NCBI GenBank assembly: GCA_942492905.1 | Contig: OW818657.1 | Location: 4,774,001-4,838,000 of the forward strand | Direction of reading: 5' to 3' | DNA length: 64,000 nucleotides | From: CAIZWU01 sp942492905 | Lineage (GTDB): Bacteria; Verrucomicrobiota; Verrucomicrobiia; Verrucomicrobiales; V1-33 | Part shown: in pieces, positions 9,338 to 17,106 of the stretch | Position numbering within the stretch: position 1 is the first letter of the stretch | Layout of the letters: each line of letters starts with the position of its first letter | Translations under genes and position numbers: made by a program | Notes under the pieces: model-generated | The model's input: only the letters and a program-made list of their open reading frames with translations | Database searches by the model: none | What the model was told of the DNA's origin: nothing

Positions 9338-10879
9338 TTAAAGCTCCGGCCACGGTGGGGAGTCTGGATCATCCGTGCGGGCGATCGCAAAAATAACATT
9401 TTCCTCCGGGATCGATTTGGCGGTCCATTCAAACCAGCGATAGTGACCGCCCACATCACGATAACGGTTCCGGAAACGGACCACGGGTAGCCCCTGAGCC
9501 AGTTTTTCAATCTGGGCGAGGGTCTGGGGGAGGTCTTCCGGATGGACAAAATCAAGGAAGGGGCGGGTCATCAGCTCCGCTTTGGAAAAACCAAGGACAC
9601 GGGTGAAGTTTTCGTTCACCCGCTGAAAATAGCCGTCCAGGCTGGCGAGACAGAACATGTCCGGCGAAAGCTCGAAGAAGCGGGACAAATCGAGGGCCGA
9701 TCTCTGCAAATCGGATTCAATTTGCGCGGTCACCGCTTTGGCCACGGCCCCGGCTTCGTCCGGGCGCTCATCCGGATCGGCGCGTAGACAATGCTTTGCC
9801 AAGCTGACCAGTTGCGGGTCCGCCAGACAACTCTCCAGATGCGAAAGAGCGTCCCCCAGATCCGCCTCCACCGCTTTGTGATAAAGCTCATCGGCGTCCC
9901 TGCAGGCATAGGGCGGCCGGCCCGTCAAAATTTCGCATAACATGGCTCCCAACCCAAAGACATCAGACCGCTTGTCGAGGAGATCGATCTCGCCTCTGGC
10001 CTGCTCCGGTGACATGTAGGCCAGCGTTCCCATCACCCTTCCCAGACTCCCCATCGATTCACCCTCCCCGGCGCCATTCAGATCAGTCATCGTCGGACGC
10101 AACAGGCTTCGCTCCCCGCTCTGGACGGCCTCCGTTGAAGATGCTGGCGGTTGGTGATTCCCGATGACTTTCGCCAATCCCCAATCCATCACCCTGACCA
10201 CTCCAAACCTGCCCACCATGACATTGGCTGGTTTGAGATCGCGGTGGATCACCCCGGAGGCGTGCGCATACGCCATGGTTTGGCAGACCTTCTCAAATAC
10301 ATTCACAAACCGTGGCAGATCATGGAAATGCCAGGAACGCCCCGCCAGCAATTCCCTCAAAGTCCTCCCATCGACAAACTTCATGGTAAAGAACAGCTCG
10401 TTCCCCGGGCTTTGATGAAGCTCATACACGGGCACGATCCCCGGGTGCTGCAGCCGGGCGGTGATCCGGGCCTCATGGATAAACTGGGCGCGGAGGTCCG
10501 GGTTATGCTTGTGTTCGTTGTGCAGAAATTTGAGGGCCACTTCACGGCCCAGATGGGTATCAAACCCCTTGTAGATCACCCCCATGGACCCCCGGTTGAA
10601 TTCCCCATAGGTTTGATAGCGCCGGGATCCGGCAACGGCGCCCTCCCCCTCTGTGGGCAAATGCTCCCGGCAAAACTCAGTCTCCTCAGTGGGCGCTGCC
10701 CCCTTCCCTGCCGCTTTCCCCGCTTGAGCCTTGCCACCCTCGGCAGACACTGGCGCAGGAGCCTGGGGGTAGTCCTCCGGCGAAGGCCGGGACAGGTCCG
10801 GGGTTCCGCTGAAGACGGAAGTGCTCATGGACCCGGGGATCTGATCCTCAAAGCTGGACTGGATTGGGGCAGAATTCAT
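9338..10879 (-). CDS. Serine/threonine protein kinase with C-terminal PAS domain
   Basis: The 513-residue protein has a disordered, Ala/Pro-rich N-terminus (1-85) and then a Hanks-type kinase domain (about 88-375). The glycine loop is FNRGSMGVIYKG, the catalytic Lys is in VALKFL (K117), the catalytic loop is HRDLKPANV (212-220), and DWG (232-234) replaces DFG. The activation region contains GTLAYMSPEQARGE. Residues about 390-505 form a PAS domain (FFELSPDMFCLASLDGYF, then FLDFVHPEDL) with a PAC-like end. DWG is common in planctomycete and verrucomicrobial kinases. No transmembrane helix is visible, so it is probably a cytosolic sensor kinase whose PAS domain receives the signal. It converges on the phospholipase D gene. 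Confidence 0.92.
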   Translation of the reverse strand: MNSAPIQSSFEDQIPGSMSTSVFSGTPDLSRPSPEDYPQAPAPVSAEGGKAQAGKAAGKGAAPTEETEFCREHLPTEGEGAVAGSRRYQTYGEFNRGSMGVIYKGFDTHLGREVALKFLHNEHKHNPDLRAQFIHEARITARLQHPGIVPVYELHQSPGNELFFTMKFVDGRTLRELLAGRSWHFHDLPRFVNVFEKVCQTMAYAHASGVIHRDLKPANVMVGRFGVVRVMDWGLAKVIGNHQPPASSTEAVQSGERSLLRPTMTDLNGAGEGESMGSLGRVMGTLAYMSPEQARGEIDLLDKRSDVFGLGAMLCEILTGRPPYACRDADELYHKAVEADLGDALSHLESCLADPQLVSLAKHCLRADPDERPDEAGAVAKAVTAQIESDLQRSALDLSRFFELSPDMFCLASLDGYFQRVNENFTRVLGFSKAELMTRPFLDFVHPEDLPQTLAQIEKLAQGLPVVRFRNRYRDVGGHYRWFEWTAKSIPEENVIFAIARTDDPDSPPWPEL

Positions 10880-11622
10880 GGCGCCAATTGATTGGAAAAA
10901 GGAGCGGTTCGTGGGAACTCAGGAAATCGTGCAGGCCAAAGAGTGGAACCCAGTTGGCTGACCCGTCCTTCACGGGCAGTTTCGCGACCCTCTGCCGGTG
11001 ATAATCCTGAAGGGGAAAGTAGGAATTTGAAGGGACCCGCAGGGGACGCATGAAACGGCGGCACTTCCCTGGAAAATGTTTCCTCGGATGGCCTCACCCC
11101 GCAGGGAATAGGTTCTGAATCACGAGCGGTGCTCTTTGTGACGTTTTGTTCAATTTCATCGCGGTTCTCAGGAAAGAAGAGACGGGGAAAACCAAGGAGC
11201 CCCGGCCGGGGAATGGGAAGCTCCGGGCGATGCCACAACCTTCCGCCGCACCGCCCCGGCAAAGTCTGCGGCGGGCTGATTCCGGAATAAAGATGAGGCT
11301 CCATTCATTCCCCCCTTACGGGGGCCGGGGGTGCGGCTGGTAAATTCCACACCCCCCTATTATGTATTACCAATTGGAATCCAGCTTGTTACGCAGACCC
11401 CAAAAGAAGCACTCATCCCCTATTCCCGTATTTCCGGGAAGCCCCCTGTTTTGGTGGAATTGTGGTGATTCACTTCCATTCCCGACAGAGGGCTCTGTTT
11501 TAATTGGTGGCCGGTTTCAGGGCCATCCGGCTCTGAATCATGCCGGCGTGGTGTTCCAACCCCGGAATTCGGGTCAGGCGCCATTGCCGCAAGGCGGAGG
11601 CAGAGTTATGCAAATCGGCGCG
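10880..11622. other. 743-bp intergenic stretch, no gene recognised
   Basis: This stretch lies upstream of the kinase gene and before the 22-bp repeat array. Frames of up to about 140 codons exist on both strands, but none has a recognisable family, a plausible start context or a signal peptide. The kinase promoter should lie near 10880-11000. Base composition becomes less GC-rich around 11340-11520. I see no tRNA, strong terminator or inverted repeat. Confidence 0.5.
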
Positions 11623-11952
11623 TTTTCACCTGAATGCCGCGGCGTTTTCACCCGGTTTCTCCCGTAACTACTCCTGAATGGCAGGGTGTTTTCACCCGGT
11701 GGGAAGGCTCCGTGCTCCTGAATGCCGGTGTCCGGGCTCGAGTAGTAACCCTGTCATTCACCTGCACGGCGGCACGTTTTCACCTGAATGGAGAGAGGTT
11801 TTCACCCGTAGTGCGGGACGTTTTCACCCGTATTCCCCTGGGCATTCACCTGAACGGGTGGGTCCATTCACCTGAACGCCGCAGCATTTTCACCCGTACG
11901 TCGGCACGTTTTAACCCGGAAGACGCTGGGAAACGCCCTGAATGGGACGGCG
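11623..11952. repeat. Tandem array of 15 degenerate 22-bp units
   Basis: Units start at 11623, 11645, 11667, 11689, 11711, 11733, 11755, 11777, 11799, 11821, 11843, 11865, 11887, 11909 and 11931, with no slip in phase. Each has a conserved 14-nt head, consensus TTTTCACCYGWAYG, and an 8-nt variable GC-rich tail. Seven heads begin TTTTCACC exactly, three begin CATTCACC, and one reads TTTTAACC. Heads at 11667, 11711, 11733 and 11931 are the most decayed. Two head types occur, one with CCTGAA and one with CCCGTA or CCCGGT. Many CCTGAA heads contain the palindrome TTCA-CC-TGAA. The next in-phase positions (11953 and 11975) are barely recognisable. A period of 22 is not a multiple of 3, so this is not a coding repeat. 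Confidence 0.9.
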
Positions 11953-12040
11953 GATCGCCTTTGCAGTATCCCGAAAACCAGAGCCTGATCCTGAAATGTA
12001 ACCGGGGATTACCGGCGGGACCTATCCAGACCCGGAGCGG

Positions 12041-12149
12041 GGGCTTTAACCCACGGACTGCGGGGGAGCACCACAGATTTCACGGAGAGCACAGATGGTC
12101 AGGGATTCAGGTCCATGGATCGACTCACCCAGCGGGTGAAGCTGGCGGA
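12041..12149. repeat. Dispersed repeat R1, uninterrupted copy (IS110 target type)
   Basis: This is the only copy of R1 in the window without an insertion. The left part (12041-12080) ends in ACCACAGATTT. The right part (12081-12149) starts CACGGAGAGCACAGAT and ends GCTGGCGGA. The right part recurs, with several substitutions and the same 69-bp length, at 15185-15253 and 16936-17004. A left part similar to this one recurs at 13508-13549. The two IS110 elements sit exactly at the join, so this copy models the empty site, with CA at 12081-12082 as the likely shared core dinucleotide. Confidence 0.85.
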
Positions 12150-12189
12150 CGCATTTTGTCACGGCGCGTCTTGTTCACCATCTGATTGA

Positions 12190-12573
12190 TTATGGTTTTA
12201 GCCGTTTGAGGTCCTGGATCAAAGGCTCAAGGCAGGTTTGGTCGGTGACGAAGCCAAACTTCAAATGCTGGGTGAATTCGTCCTGGTAATTCACTATCTC
12301 ACCCGTGACCGTGACTCGTCCACGACGGTCGCAGGCTAAAGTCACAAAGTCATCCCAATACGGCTCCTGTAATCGAACTTCCCCTTCCAACTGCTTATTC
12401 ATTCTCTCGAATTTGGAAATGACGTGAGCGAGGTCTGAGAAGCGAAATTTCCGATGCGAACCGATTCCTGCTGATTGAACAACCAAGACACATTCCAATG
12501 AATCATCGAAAAGTTTGATGGTCTCAAAACGAAGGATTTTGGTGTCATCTCCTGTTCGTAAGTCGATGTCCAT
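12190..12573 (-). CDS. Small acidic protein, possibly WapI/DUF6228-like immunity protein
   Basis: The frame is open further upstream, but coding character starts at the ATG at 12573 (MDIDLRTGDD), giving 127 residues. That start falls 31 bp after the stop of the previous minus-strand gene. The C-terminal half (VTLACDRRGRVTVTGEIV, then LKFGFVTDQTCLEPLIQDL) resembles the small proteins annotated as WapI-family immunity or DUF6228, in which a beta sheet ends in a DQT-L motif. That resemblance is from memory and moderate. If correct, it would be an orphan immunity protein, because no polymorphic toxin gene is near. It sits in an R1-genes-R2 module. Confidence 0.5.
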   Translation of the reverse strand: MDIDLRTGDDTKILRFETIKLFDDSLECVLVVQSAGIGSHRKFRFSDLAHVISKFERMNKQLEGEVRLQEPYWDDFVTLACDRRGRVTVTGEIVNYQDEFTQHLKFGFVTDQTCLEPLIQDLKRLKP

Positions 12574-12604
12574 TTCTTTGAAGAACGTAGAGGCCTGCCA
12601 CCCG

Positions 12605-13312
12605 CTACTGCGGGCGCTCCTCCGATTCGGGTTGAGGTTTATCCTGCCCCTCCGGTTTGGACTTGGAACGGTCAGCGGGTGGGTCCCCACCGCCTTGCTC
12701 TTCCGTTTTGGATTTGGATTTGGCAATGCGCGCAAAAAGCCTGGAGAAGCATTCCATGCGCTGCTGATCCGGAGTGTTGAGAAGGTGCTCCACCAACTTT
12801 GCGCGGAACGTGGGGTATTGGCCCGATGAAAGGGTGCTGCCGAGATATTTCGGATCAAACCCGGGCGCCCGTTGATCAAGGATCCATTTAAACGCCGGTT
12901 GAAGGACCGGGTCGGCGTATGCCAGATCCACAAAACCCTCCTGGCTGTCAAGGAACGTCATCAGAAGGCTTAACTGAGTGCTGATCGACGGCCAATCCCT
13001 GATCCGGGCCCACGTCGCATCCAACCGGGAGCTCTCCATCCGATCAAATTCCAGTCCAAGTTCCTCTATCAGCTTCAGCTTGTCAGATTCGACGATCTCC
13101 TTCCAAAGATCATGCTCGAAATCAACCCAACTCTCCAAATGGGGAAAGTGCCTTAGAATCATGGGGTGAGTTTCAGGAAGCCAATAGAGTGGGACGAAAA
13201 ACGCATCCCCCTGCGCCTTGTAGGACTCCTTCAGGTGCTCCACTTGAGGGTGAGCAGAGACACCCCGGGTGAGGCAGAGCAGGACCAGCAAGGTGGCGAC
13301 AGGCAGTTTCAT
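12605..13312 (-). CDS. Exported protein of unknown function
   Basis: The 235-residue product begins with a clear signal peptide (residues 1-20, VLLCLTRGVSA then HP). The body is alpha-helical, with aromatic-rich segments such as FFVPLYWLPETHP and LESWVDFEHDLW. It ends in a charged, low-complexity tail of Lys, Ser, Glu and Pro from about residue 198. No family was recognised. It is the upstream gene of a two-gene minus-strand unit with the immunity-like protein. The gene starts 27 bp from repeat R2, so R2 may carry the promoter of this unit. Confidence 0.6.
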   Translation of the reverse strand: MKLPVATLLVLLCLTRGVSAHPQVEHLKESYKAQGDAFFVPLYWLPETHPMILRHFPHLESWVDFEHDLWKEIVESDKLKLIEELGLEFDRMESSRLDATWARIRDWPSISTQLSLLMTFLDSQEGFVDLAYADPVLQPAFKWILDQRAPGFDPKYLGSTLSSGQYPTFRAKLVEHLLNTPDQQRMECFSRLFARIAKSKSKTEEQGGGDPPADRSKSKPEGQDKPQPESEERPQ

Positions 13313-13338
13313 CTTTTTGGGAGAATCAGTGTTTTACC

Positions 13339-13489
13339 GGCGGGGTGTGGGGATATCCATCTCAAGGGACGGCCGATCTGGAGGGGCGGGTGGCCGGCAA
13401 AGGGTGGGGTCTCCCTGGGGAGGCCTGACCCTATCCGGCGCCAACAAAATATGCAAATCATTCAGGGGAAATCCCCGGAGCCCTGAATG
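13339..13489. repeat. Dispersed repeat R2, copy 1
   Basis: This copy is similar over about 150 bp to 18079-18235. Both share ATATCCAT near one end and an exact 21-bp block centred on CTGACCCTATCC (13422-13442 and 18170-18190). Both end in an inverted repeat: here CATTCAGGG (13459-13467) pairs with CCCTGAATG (13481-13489), with a nested GGGG-AAAT-CCCC. It lies just upstream of the minus-strand gene starting at 13312 and just before the left half of an R1 copy. Confidence 0.8.
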
Positions 13490-13507
13490 CCCAAAGGCTG
13501 GAGGGGG

Positions 13508-13549
13508 GAGGCTCTACCCAAAGGACCGCGGGGGGAACACCACAGATTT
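13508..13549. repeat. Left half of R1, flanking IS110 copy 1
   Basis: The sequence ends in ACCACAGATTT and resembles 12041-12080 (both contain a run of G followed by CACCACAGATTT). It is cut at 13549/13550 by the first IS110 element. Its right-hand partner is 15185-15253. Confidence 0.75.
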
Positions 13550-13577
13550 CAGGCATGTAGTCATTCAAGGATTTTCT

Positions 13578-14896
13578 TTACGTTCCATGGGGGATTTTGT
13601 GCGGGTCCGCCGCCTGGAACGGGGAGAGGGACTGGAGTTGTTGCAGGAAGTGGGCGAGGCAGGCGTCGAGGGCTCCCGGGAGACCGAGTTGGGTGCGCTG
13701 GTTTTTGCCGAGGAGGACGGAGAGTTTGCGCAGTTTTACGGCGAGGCTTTTTCCGGACTCGGCGGCGGTGGGGGCGTTGCCCATGAGCTGATGCCAGACC
13801 TGGACGACCATTTTCCTCGCGACGGCGACGACGGCGATGTTGCGCTGGCCTTTGCGGGCGAAGAGCTTCCAGCCCCATTTCCCCAGCGCGCTGTCACGGC
13901 CGGAGCGCAGGACGGCGTGGGCTCCCTGGATGAGGAGGTGGCGCAGGTCGCCGCGCCCGTGTTTCCTGACGCCGAGGCGGATGTCTTTGCCTTGGCCGCT
14001 CTGGCGCTGGCCGGGACTTAAACCCAGATAGGAGACGAGTTGCTGCGGACGCTGGAAGCGGTGGATGTCCCCGATCATGGCCAGGAGGGCGAAGGCGTTG
14101 ATGAGGCCGATGCCGAGGATTTTCATGAGCCGGAGCATGAGGGGTTCACCGCTGACCTGGGCGGCGATGAGGCGGCGCAGGGTGTCGCGCCGCTCTTTTT
14201 GGACTTTGACCTGCTGGAGGTGGTCCGCGAGGAGGGCCTGCTGGAGCGGAGTCCAGTCGTGCTGGCGCATGACCCACGTGGCAAAGGCGGGGGTTTCCAT
14301 GCCGCGGCTGCCGGGCCGGACGGCGAATTGGTTGAGGAAGCCTTTGAAAGCGTTGGTGGCGGCGGTGTGATCGGAGACGGCGCTTTGATGGGCGTGCAGG
14401 AGCTGGCGGCGTCCGGCAGTGACAGGGTCGGGCTGCCAGACGCAGGGGGCGTTTCCGATGAGATAGACTTTGGCGATGCGCACGGCGGCGATTTTGTCGT
14501 TGTCGCAATGGAGGGCGGCGTGGCGCCCGACGTGGGCGCTTTCCAAAACACAGGAGCGGCGGCCGAGGGCGTGGAGGCGGTGGCAGATCTCGAAGCTGTT
14601 GGACCCGGCTTCCATGAGGAAGAGGTCGTCCGGGGTGCCCTGCGTGGCAGCCCAGTCGAGGAAGGCCGTGAGAGGGCGGTCGGCGTGGGATTCGAGCTGC
14701 CGGGCATCGTGCAGGCTGGTGCCGCACAACACGGCCCGGTGAAGGTATCCGGGTGGCAGTCCAGACCGATGATCCTTCCTTTGGCGGAAGGGGCTGGCGC
14801 GGGGTAGGTTTCAAGGCCTCCGGCGGCGTTCCCCTGCCGCCCGTCCGCGGGAGGCTGGGGGGATTTTGGTTTGGGTGGTTTTGAGGTGGTTTTCAT
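13578..14896 (-). pseudogene. IS110 transposase, frameshifted
   Basis: This has the same protein sequence as the intact copy at 15326-16645, but one G is missing in a G run near 14737, where the intact copy has one more. Translation from the expected ATG at 14896 therefore leaves frame just after GLDCHPDTFT, near residue 53. The remaining 380 or so codons are intact in another frame and could start only at an internal Met (14732), without the first catalytic Asp of the DEDD RuvC-like domain. It is therefore probably inactive, but the element could be mobilised by the intact copy. Confidence 0.9.
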
Positions 14897-15184
14897 TGGA
14901 TTTCCTGGTGTCCCGGTGAAGGGATGGGGCAACCGGTACGGGCGGCTGGATGTCCTGGGCTATGGACGGAAGGTTGCATTCAGGCATCCGGGGTCTTGCG
15001 CCCCATGAGAGTGCCTTCCGCCATGATTCAATCACAGAGAGGAGTAGTGAACTCAGCGAAATCATCGAATCGTTGGACCTTCAGCCACCCGTGCGTGTTG
15101 CAGGCACTCACGTGTTCCTGGAGAGGACATAGCATGGAACTTCACAGTCCGCACCGCGCCGGTTGCTGAATGACTTCATACCCT
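14897..15184 (-). ncRNA. Candidate bridge-RNA leader of IS110 copy 1
   Basis: This 288-bp region precedes the transposase start. It is identical to the leader of copy 2 outside 14901-14940. Read on the minus strand it contains CTCTCTGTGA (15041-15032), matching the flank-core-element junction of this copy exactly. Further on is ATGCCTGA (14987-14980), matching the element's right end. The order, target guide then donor guide, follows that reported for IS110 bridge RNAs. The RNA's ends are not determinable by eye. Confidence 0.5.
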
Positions 15185-15297
15185 CACAGAGAGCACAGAT
15201 TGTCAGGGCTTCAGGTCCAGGGAACGGCTCACCCGGCGGGCGAAGCTGGCGGAAGCTCCAAATCACGCAGAATCATTCAAGGTGAGCCACGGATAAA
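15185..15297. repeat. R1 right half plus a second R1-like left half between the two IS copies
   Basis: Bases 15185-15253 are the right part of the R1 copy interrupted by IS copy 1 (start CACAGAGAGCACAGAT). Bases 15254-15297 end in GAGCCACGGATAAA, a diverged left half into which copy 2 is inserted. No gene lies in these 113 bp. The arrangement shows two separate insertions into neighbouring R1 copies rather than a simple tandem duplication of IS plus flank. Confidence 0.75.
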
Positions 15298-15325
15298 CAG
15301 GCATGTAGTCATTCAAGGATTTTCT

Positions 15326-16645
15326 TTACGTTCCATGGGGGATTTTGTGCGGGTCCGCCGCCTGGAACGGGGAGAGGGACTGGAGTTGTTGCAGGAAGTG
15401 GGCGAGGCAGGCGTCGAGGGCTCCCGGGAGACCGAGTTGGGTGCGCTGGTTTTTGCCGAGGAGGACGGAGAGTTTGCGCAGTTTTACGGCGAGGCTTTTT
15501 CCGGACTCGGCGGCGGTGGGGGCGTTGCCCATGAGCTGATGCCAGACCTGGACGACCATTTTCCTCGCGACGGCGACGACGGCGATGTTGCGCTGGCCTT
15601 TGCGGGCGAAGAGCTTCCAGCCCCATTTCCCCAGCGCGCTGTCACGGCCGGAGCGCAGGACGGCGTGGGCTCCCCGGATGAGGAGGTGGCGCAGGTCGCC
15701 GCGCCCGTGTTTCCTGACGCCGAGGCGGATGTCTTTGCCTTGGCCGCTCTGGCGCTGGCCGGGACTTAAACCCAGATAGGAGACGAGTTGCTGCGGACGC
15801 TGGAAGCGGTGGATGTCCCCGATCATGGCCAGGAGGGCGAAGGCGTTGATGAGGCCGATGCCGAGGATTTTCATGAGCCGGAGCATGAGGGGTTCACCGC
15901 TGACCTGGGCGGCGATGAGGCGGCGCAGGGTGTCGCGCCGCTCTTTTTGGACTTTGACCTGCTGGAGGTGGTCCGCGAGGAGGGCCTGCTGGAGCGGAGT
16001 CCAGTCGTGCTGGCGCATGACCCACGTGGCAAAGGCGGGGGTTTCCATGCCGCGGCTGCCGGGCCGGACGGCGAATTGGTTGAGGAAGCCTTTGAAAGCG
16101 TTGGTGGCGGCGGTGTGATCGGAGACGGCGCTTTGATGGGCGTGCAGGAGCTGGCGGCGTCCGGCAGTGACAGGGTCGGGCTGCCAGACGCAGGGGGCGT
16201 TTCCGATGAGATAGACTTTGGCGATGCGCACGGCGGCGATTTTGTCGTTGTCGCAATGGAGGGCGGCGTGGCGCCCGACGTGGGCGCTTTCCAAAACACA
16301 GGAGCGGCGGCCGAGGGCGTGGAGGCGGTGGCAGATCTCGAAGCTGTTGGACCCGGCTTCCATGAGGAAGAGGTCGTCCGGGGTGCCCTGCGTGGCAGCC
16401 CAGTCGAGGAAGGCCGTGAGAGGGCGGTCGGCGTGGGATTCGAGCTGCCGGGCATCGTGCAGGCTGGTGCCGCACAACACGGCCCGGGTGAAGGTATCCG
16501 GGTGGCAGTCCAGACCGATGATCCTTCCTTTGGCGGAAGGGGCTGGCGCGGGGTAGGTTTCAAGGCCTCCGGCGGCGTTCCCCTGCCGCCCGTCCGCGGG
16601 AGGCTGGGGGGATTTTGGTTTGGGTGGTTTTGAGGTGGTTTTCAT
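15326..16645 (-). CDS. IS110-family transposase (DEDD recombinase)
   Basis: The 439-residue protein starts at the ATG at 16645. The N-terminal RuvC-like DEDD domain begins GRIIGLDCHPDTF (D46), with further acidic residues in FLMEAGSN and HCDNDKIAAVRIAK. The C-terminal Transposase_20 domain has QQLVSYLGLSPGQRQSGQGK, whose Ser is the likely catalytic serine, followed by GVRKHGRGDLRHLLI. The enzyme is expected to recombine donor and target guided by its bridge RNA. The frame continues upstream to 16816, but two indels between the copies destroy that extension, so the extra residues are not coding. Confidence 0.93.
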   Translation of the reverse strand: MKTTSKPPKPKSPQPPADGRQGNAAGGLETYPAPAPSAKGRIIGLDCHPDTFTRAVLCGTSLHDARQLESHADRPLTAFLDWAATQGTPDDLFLMEAGSNSFEICHRLHALGRRSCVLESAHVGRHAALHCDNDKIAAVRIAKVYLIGNAPCVWQPDPVTAGRRQLLHAHQSAVSDHTAATNAFKGFLNQFAVRPGSRGMETPAFATWVMRQHDWTPLQQALLADHLQQVKVQKERRDTLRRLIAAQVSGEPLMLRLMKILGIGLINAFALLAMIGDIHRFQRPQQLVSYLGLSPGQRQSGQGKDIRLGVRKHGRGDLRHLLIRGAHAVLRSGRDSALGKWGWKLFARKGQRNIAVVAVARKMVVQVWHQLMGNAPTAAESGKSLAVKLRKLSVLLGKNQRTQLGLPGALDACLAHFLQQLQSLSPFQAADPHKIPHGT

Positions 16646-16935
16646 TGGATTTCCCCGGTGTCCCGGTGAAGGGATGGGGCAACCGCATGCGGGCGGCTGG
16701 ATGTCCTGGGCTATGGACGGAAGGTTGCATTCAGGCATCCGGGGTCTTGCGCCCCATGAGAGTGCCTTCCGCCATGATTCAATCACAGAGAGGAGTAGTG
16801 AACTCAGCGAAATCATCGAATCGTTGGACCTTCAGCCACCCGTGCGTGTTGCAGGCACTCACGTGTTCCTGGAGAGGACATAGCATGGAACTTCACAGTC
16901 CGCACCGCGCCGGTTGCTGAATGACTTCATACCCT
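16646..16935 (-). ncRNA. Candidate bridge-RNA leader of IS110 copy 2
   Basis: This 290-bp leader is very highly conserved between the two copies. Read on the minus strand, CTCTCTGTGA (16792-16783) matches the target side CTCTCYGTGA, where Y is C in the flank of this copy (a U-G wobble in the RNA pairing). ATGCCTGA (16738-16731) matches the element right end ATGCCTG. Both candidate guides include TG, the inferred core. A hairpin GGGG-CGCAAGA-CCCC lies between them (16741-16755). A right donor guide may be CATAGCCC (16714-16707), an imperfect match to CATACCCT. A right target guide was not found. Confidence 0.55.
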
Positions 16936-17004
16936 CACGGAGAGCACAGATGGTCAGGGATTCAGGTCCATGGAACGACTCATCCAGCGGGGGACGCTGG
17001 CGGA
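16936..17004. repeat. R1 right half after IS110 copy 2
   Basis: This 69-bp right part of R1 (CACGGAGAGCACAGATGG to GCTGGCGGA) matches 12081-12149 closely. It adjoins the second group of orphan minus-strand genes at their 3' side, as the intact R1 does for the genes at 12190-13312. Confidence 0.8.
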
Positions 17005-17106
17005 AGATCCCAATCGCGCATGATCGTTCTAGATCAGGCCCGGAGCCCCACAGAGGTGCCTGCACCGCTTTTTCGCCTTCTTTTGGGGTTTGATGGTGAG
17101 CTTGAT

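Larger units (their letters stand above)
13550..15184 (-). mobile_element. IS110-family element, copy 1 (1635 bp, defective transposase)
   Basis: The ends were set by comparison with copy 2 (15298-16935) and with the uninterrupted R1 at 12041-12149. The plus-strand element starts CAGGCATGTAG and ends TTCATACCCT, then CA resumes R1. There are no terminal inverted repeats and no evident target duplication beyond the shared CA, as expected for IS110 elements that move by a RuvC-like recombinase. The two copies are almost identical. The differences I can see are one lost G in the transposase gene, two small indels with substitutions near 14901-14940, and one substitution at 13931. The transposase reads on the minus strand and the untranslated leader is at 14897-15184. 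Confidence 0.88.
15298..16935 (-). mobile_element. IS110-family element, copy 2 (1638 bp, intact)
   Basis: The ends match copy 1: the plus strand starts CAGGCATGTAG at 15298 and ends ATACCCT at 16935, after which R1 continues CACGGAGAGC. The left flank (CCACGGATAAA) differs from that of copy 1 (CCACAGATTT), so the element tolerates variation on that side. The right flank is the conserved GAGAGCACAGAT side. The element carries one full-length transposase gene and a 290-bp leader, and should be autonomous. Confidence 0.9.

Noticed and set aside
11623..11952. CRISPR array
   Set aside because: Conserved heads are 14 nt and tails 8 nt, far below CRISPR repeat and spacer lengths. Heads are degenerate and there are no cas genes.
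16739..16782. Right target guide of the bridge RNA
   Set aside because: No convincing complement to ATCTGTGG or ATCCGTGG was found between the two left guides, so no position is claimed.
16646..16816. N-terminal extension of the IS110 transposase to 16816
   Set aside because: Two indels between the otherwise identical copies break this frame, whereas the sequence after the ATG at 16645 resembles a family N-terminus.
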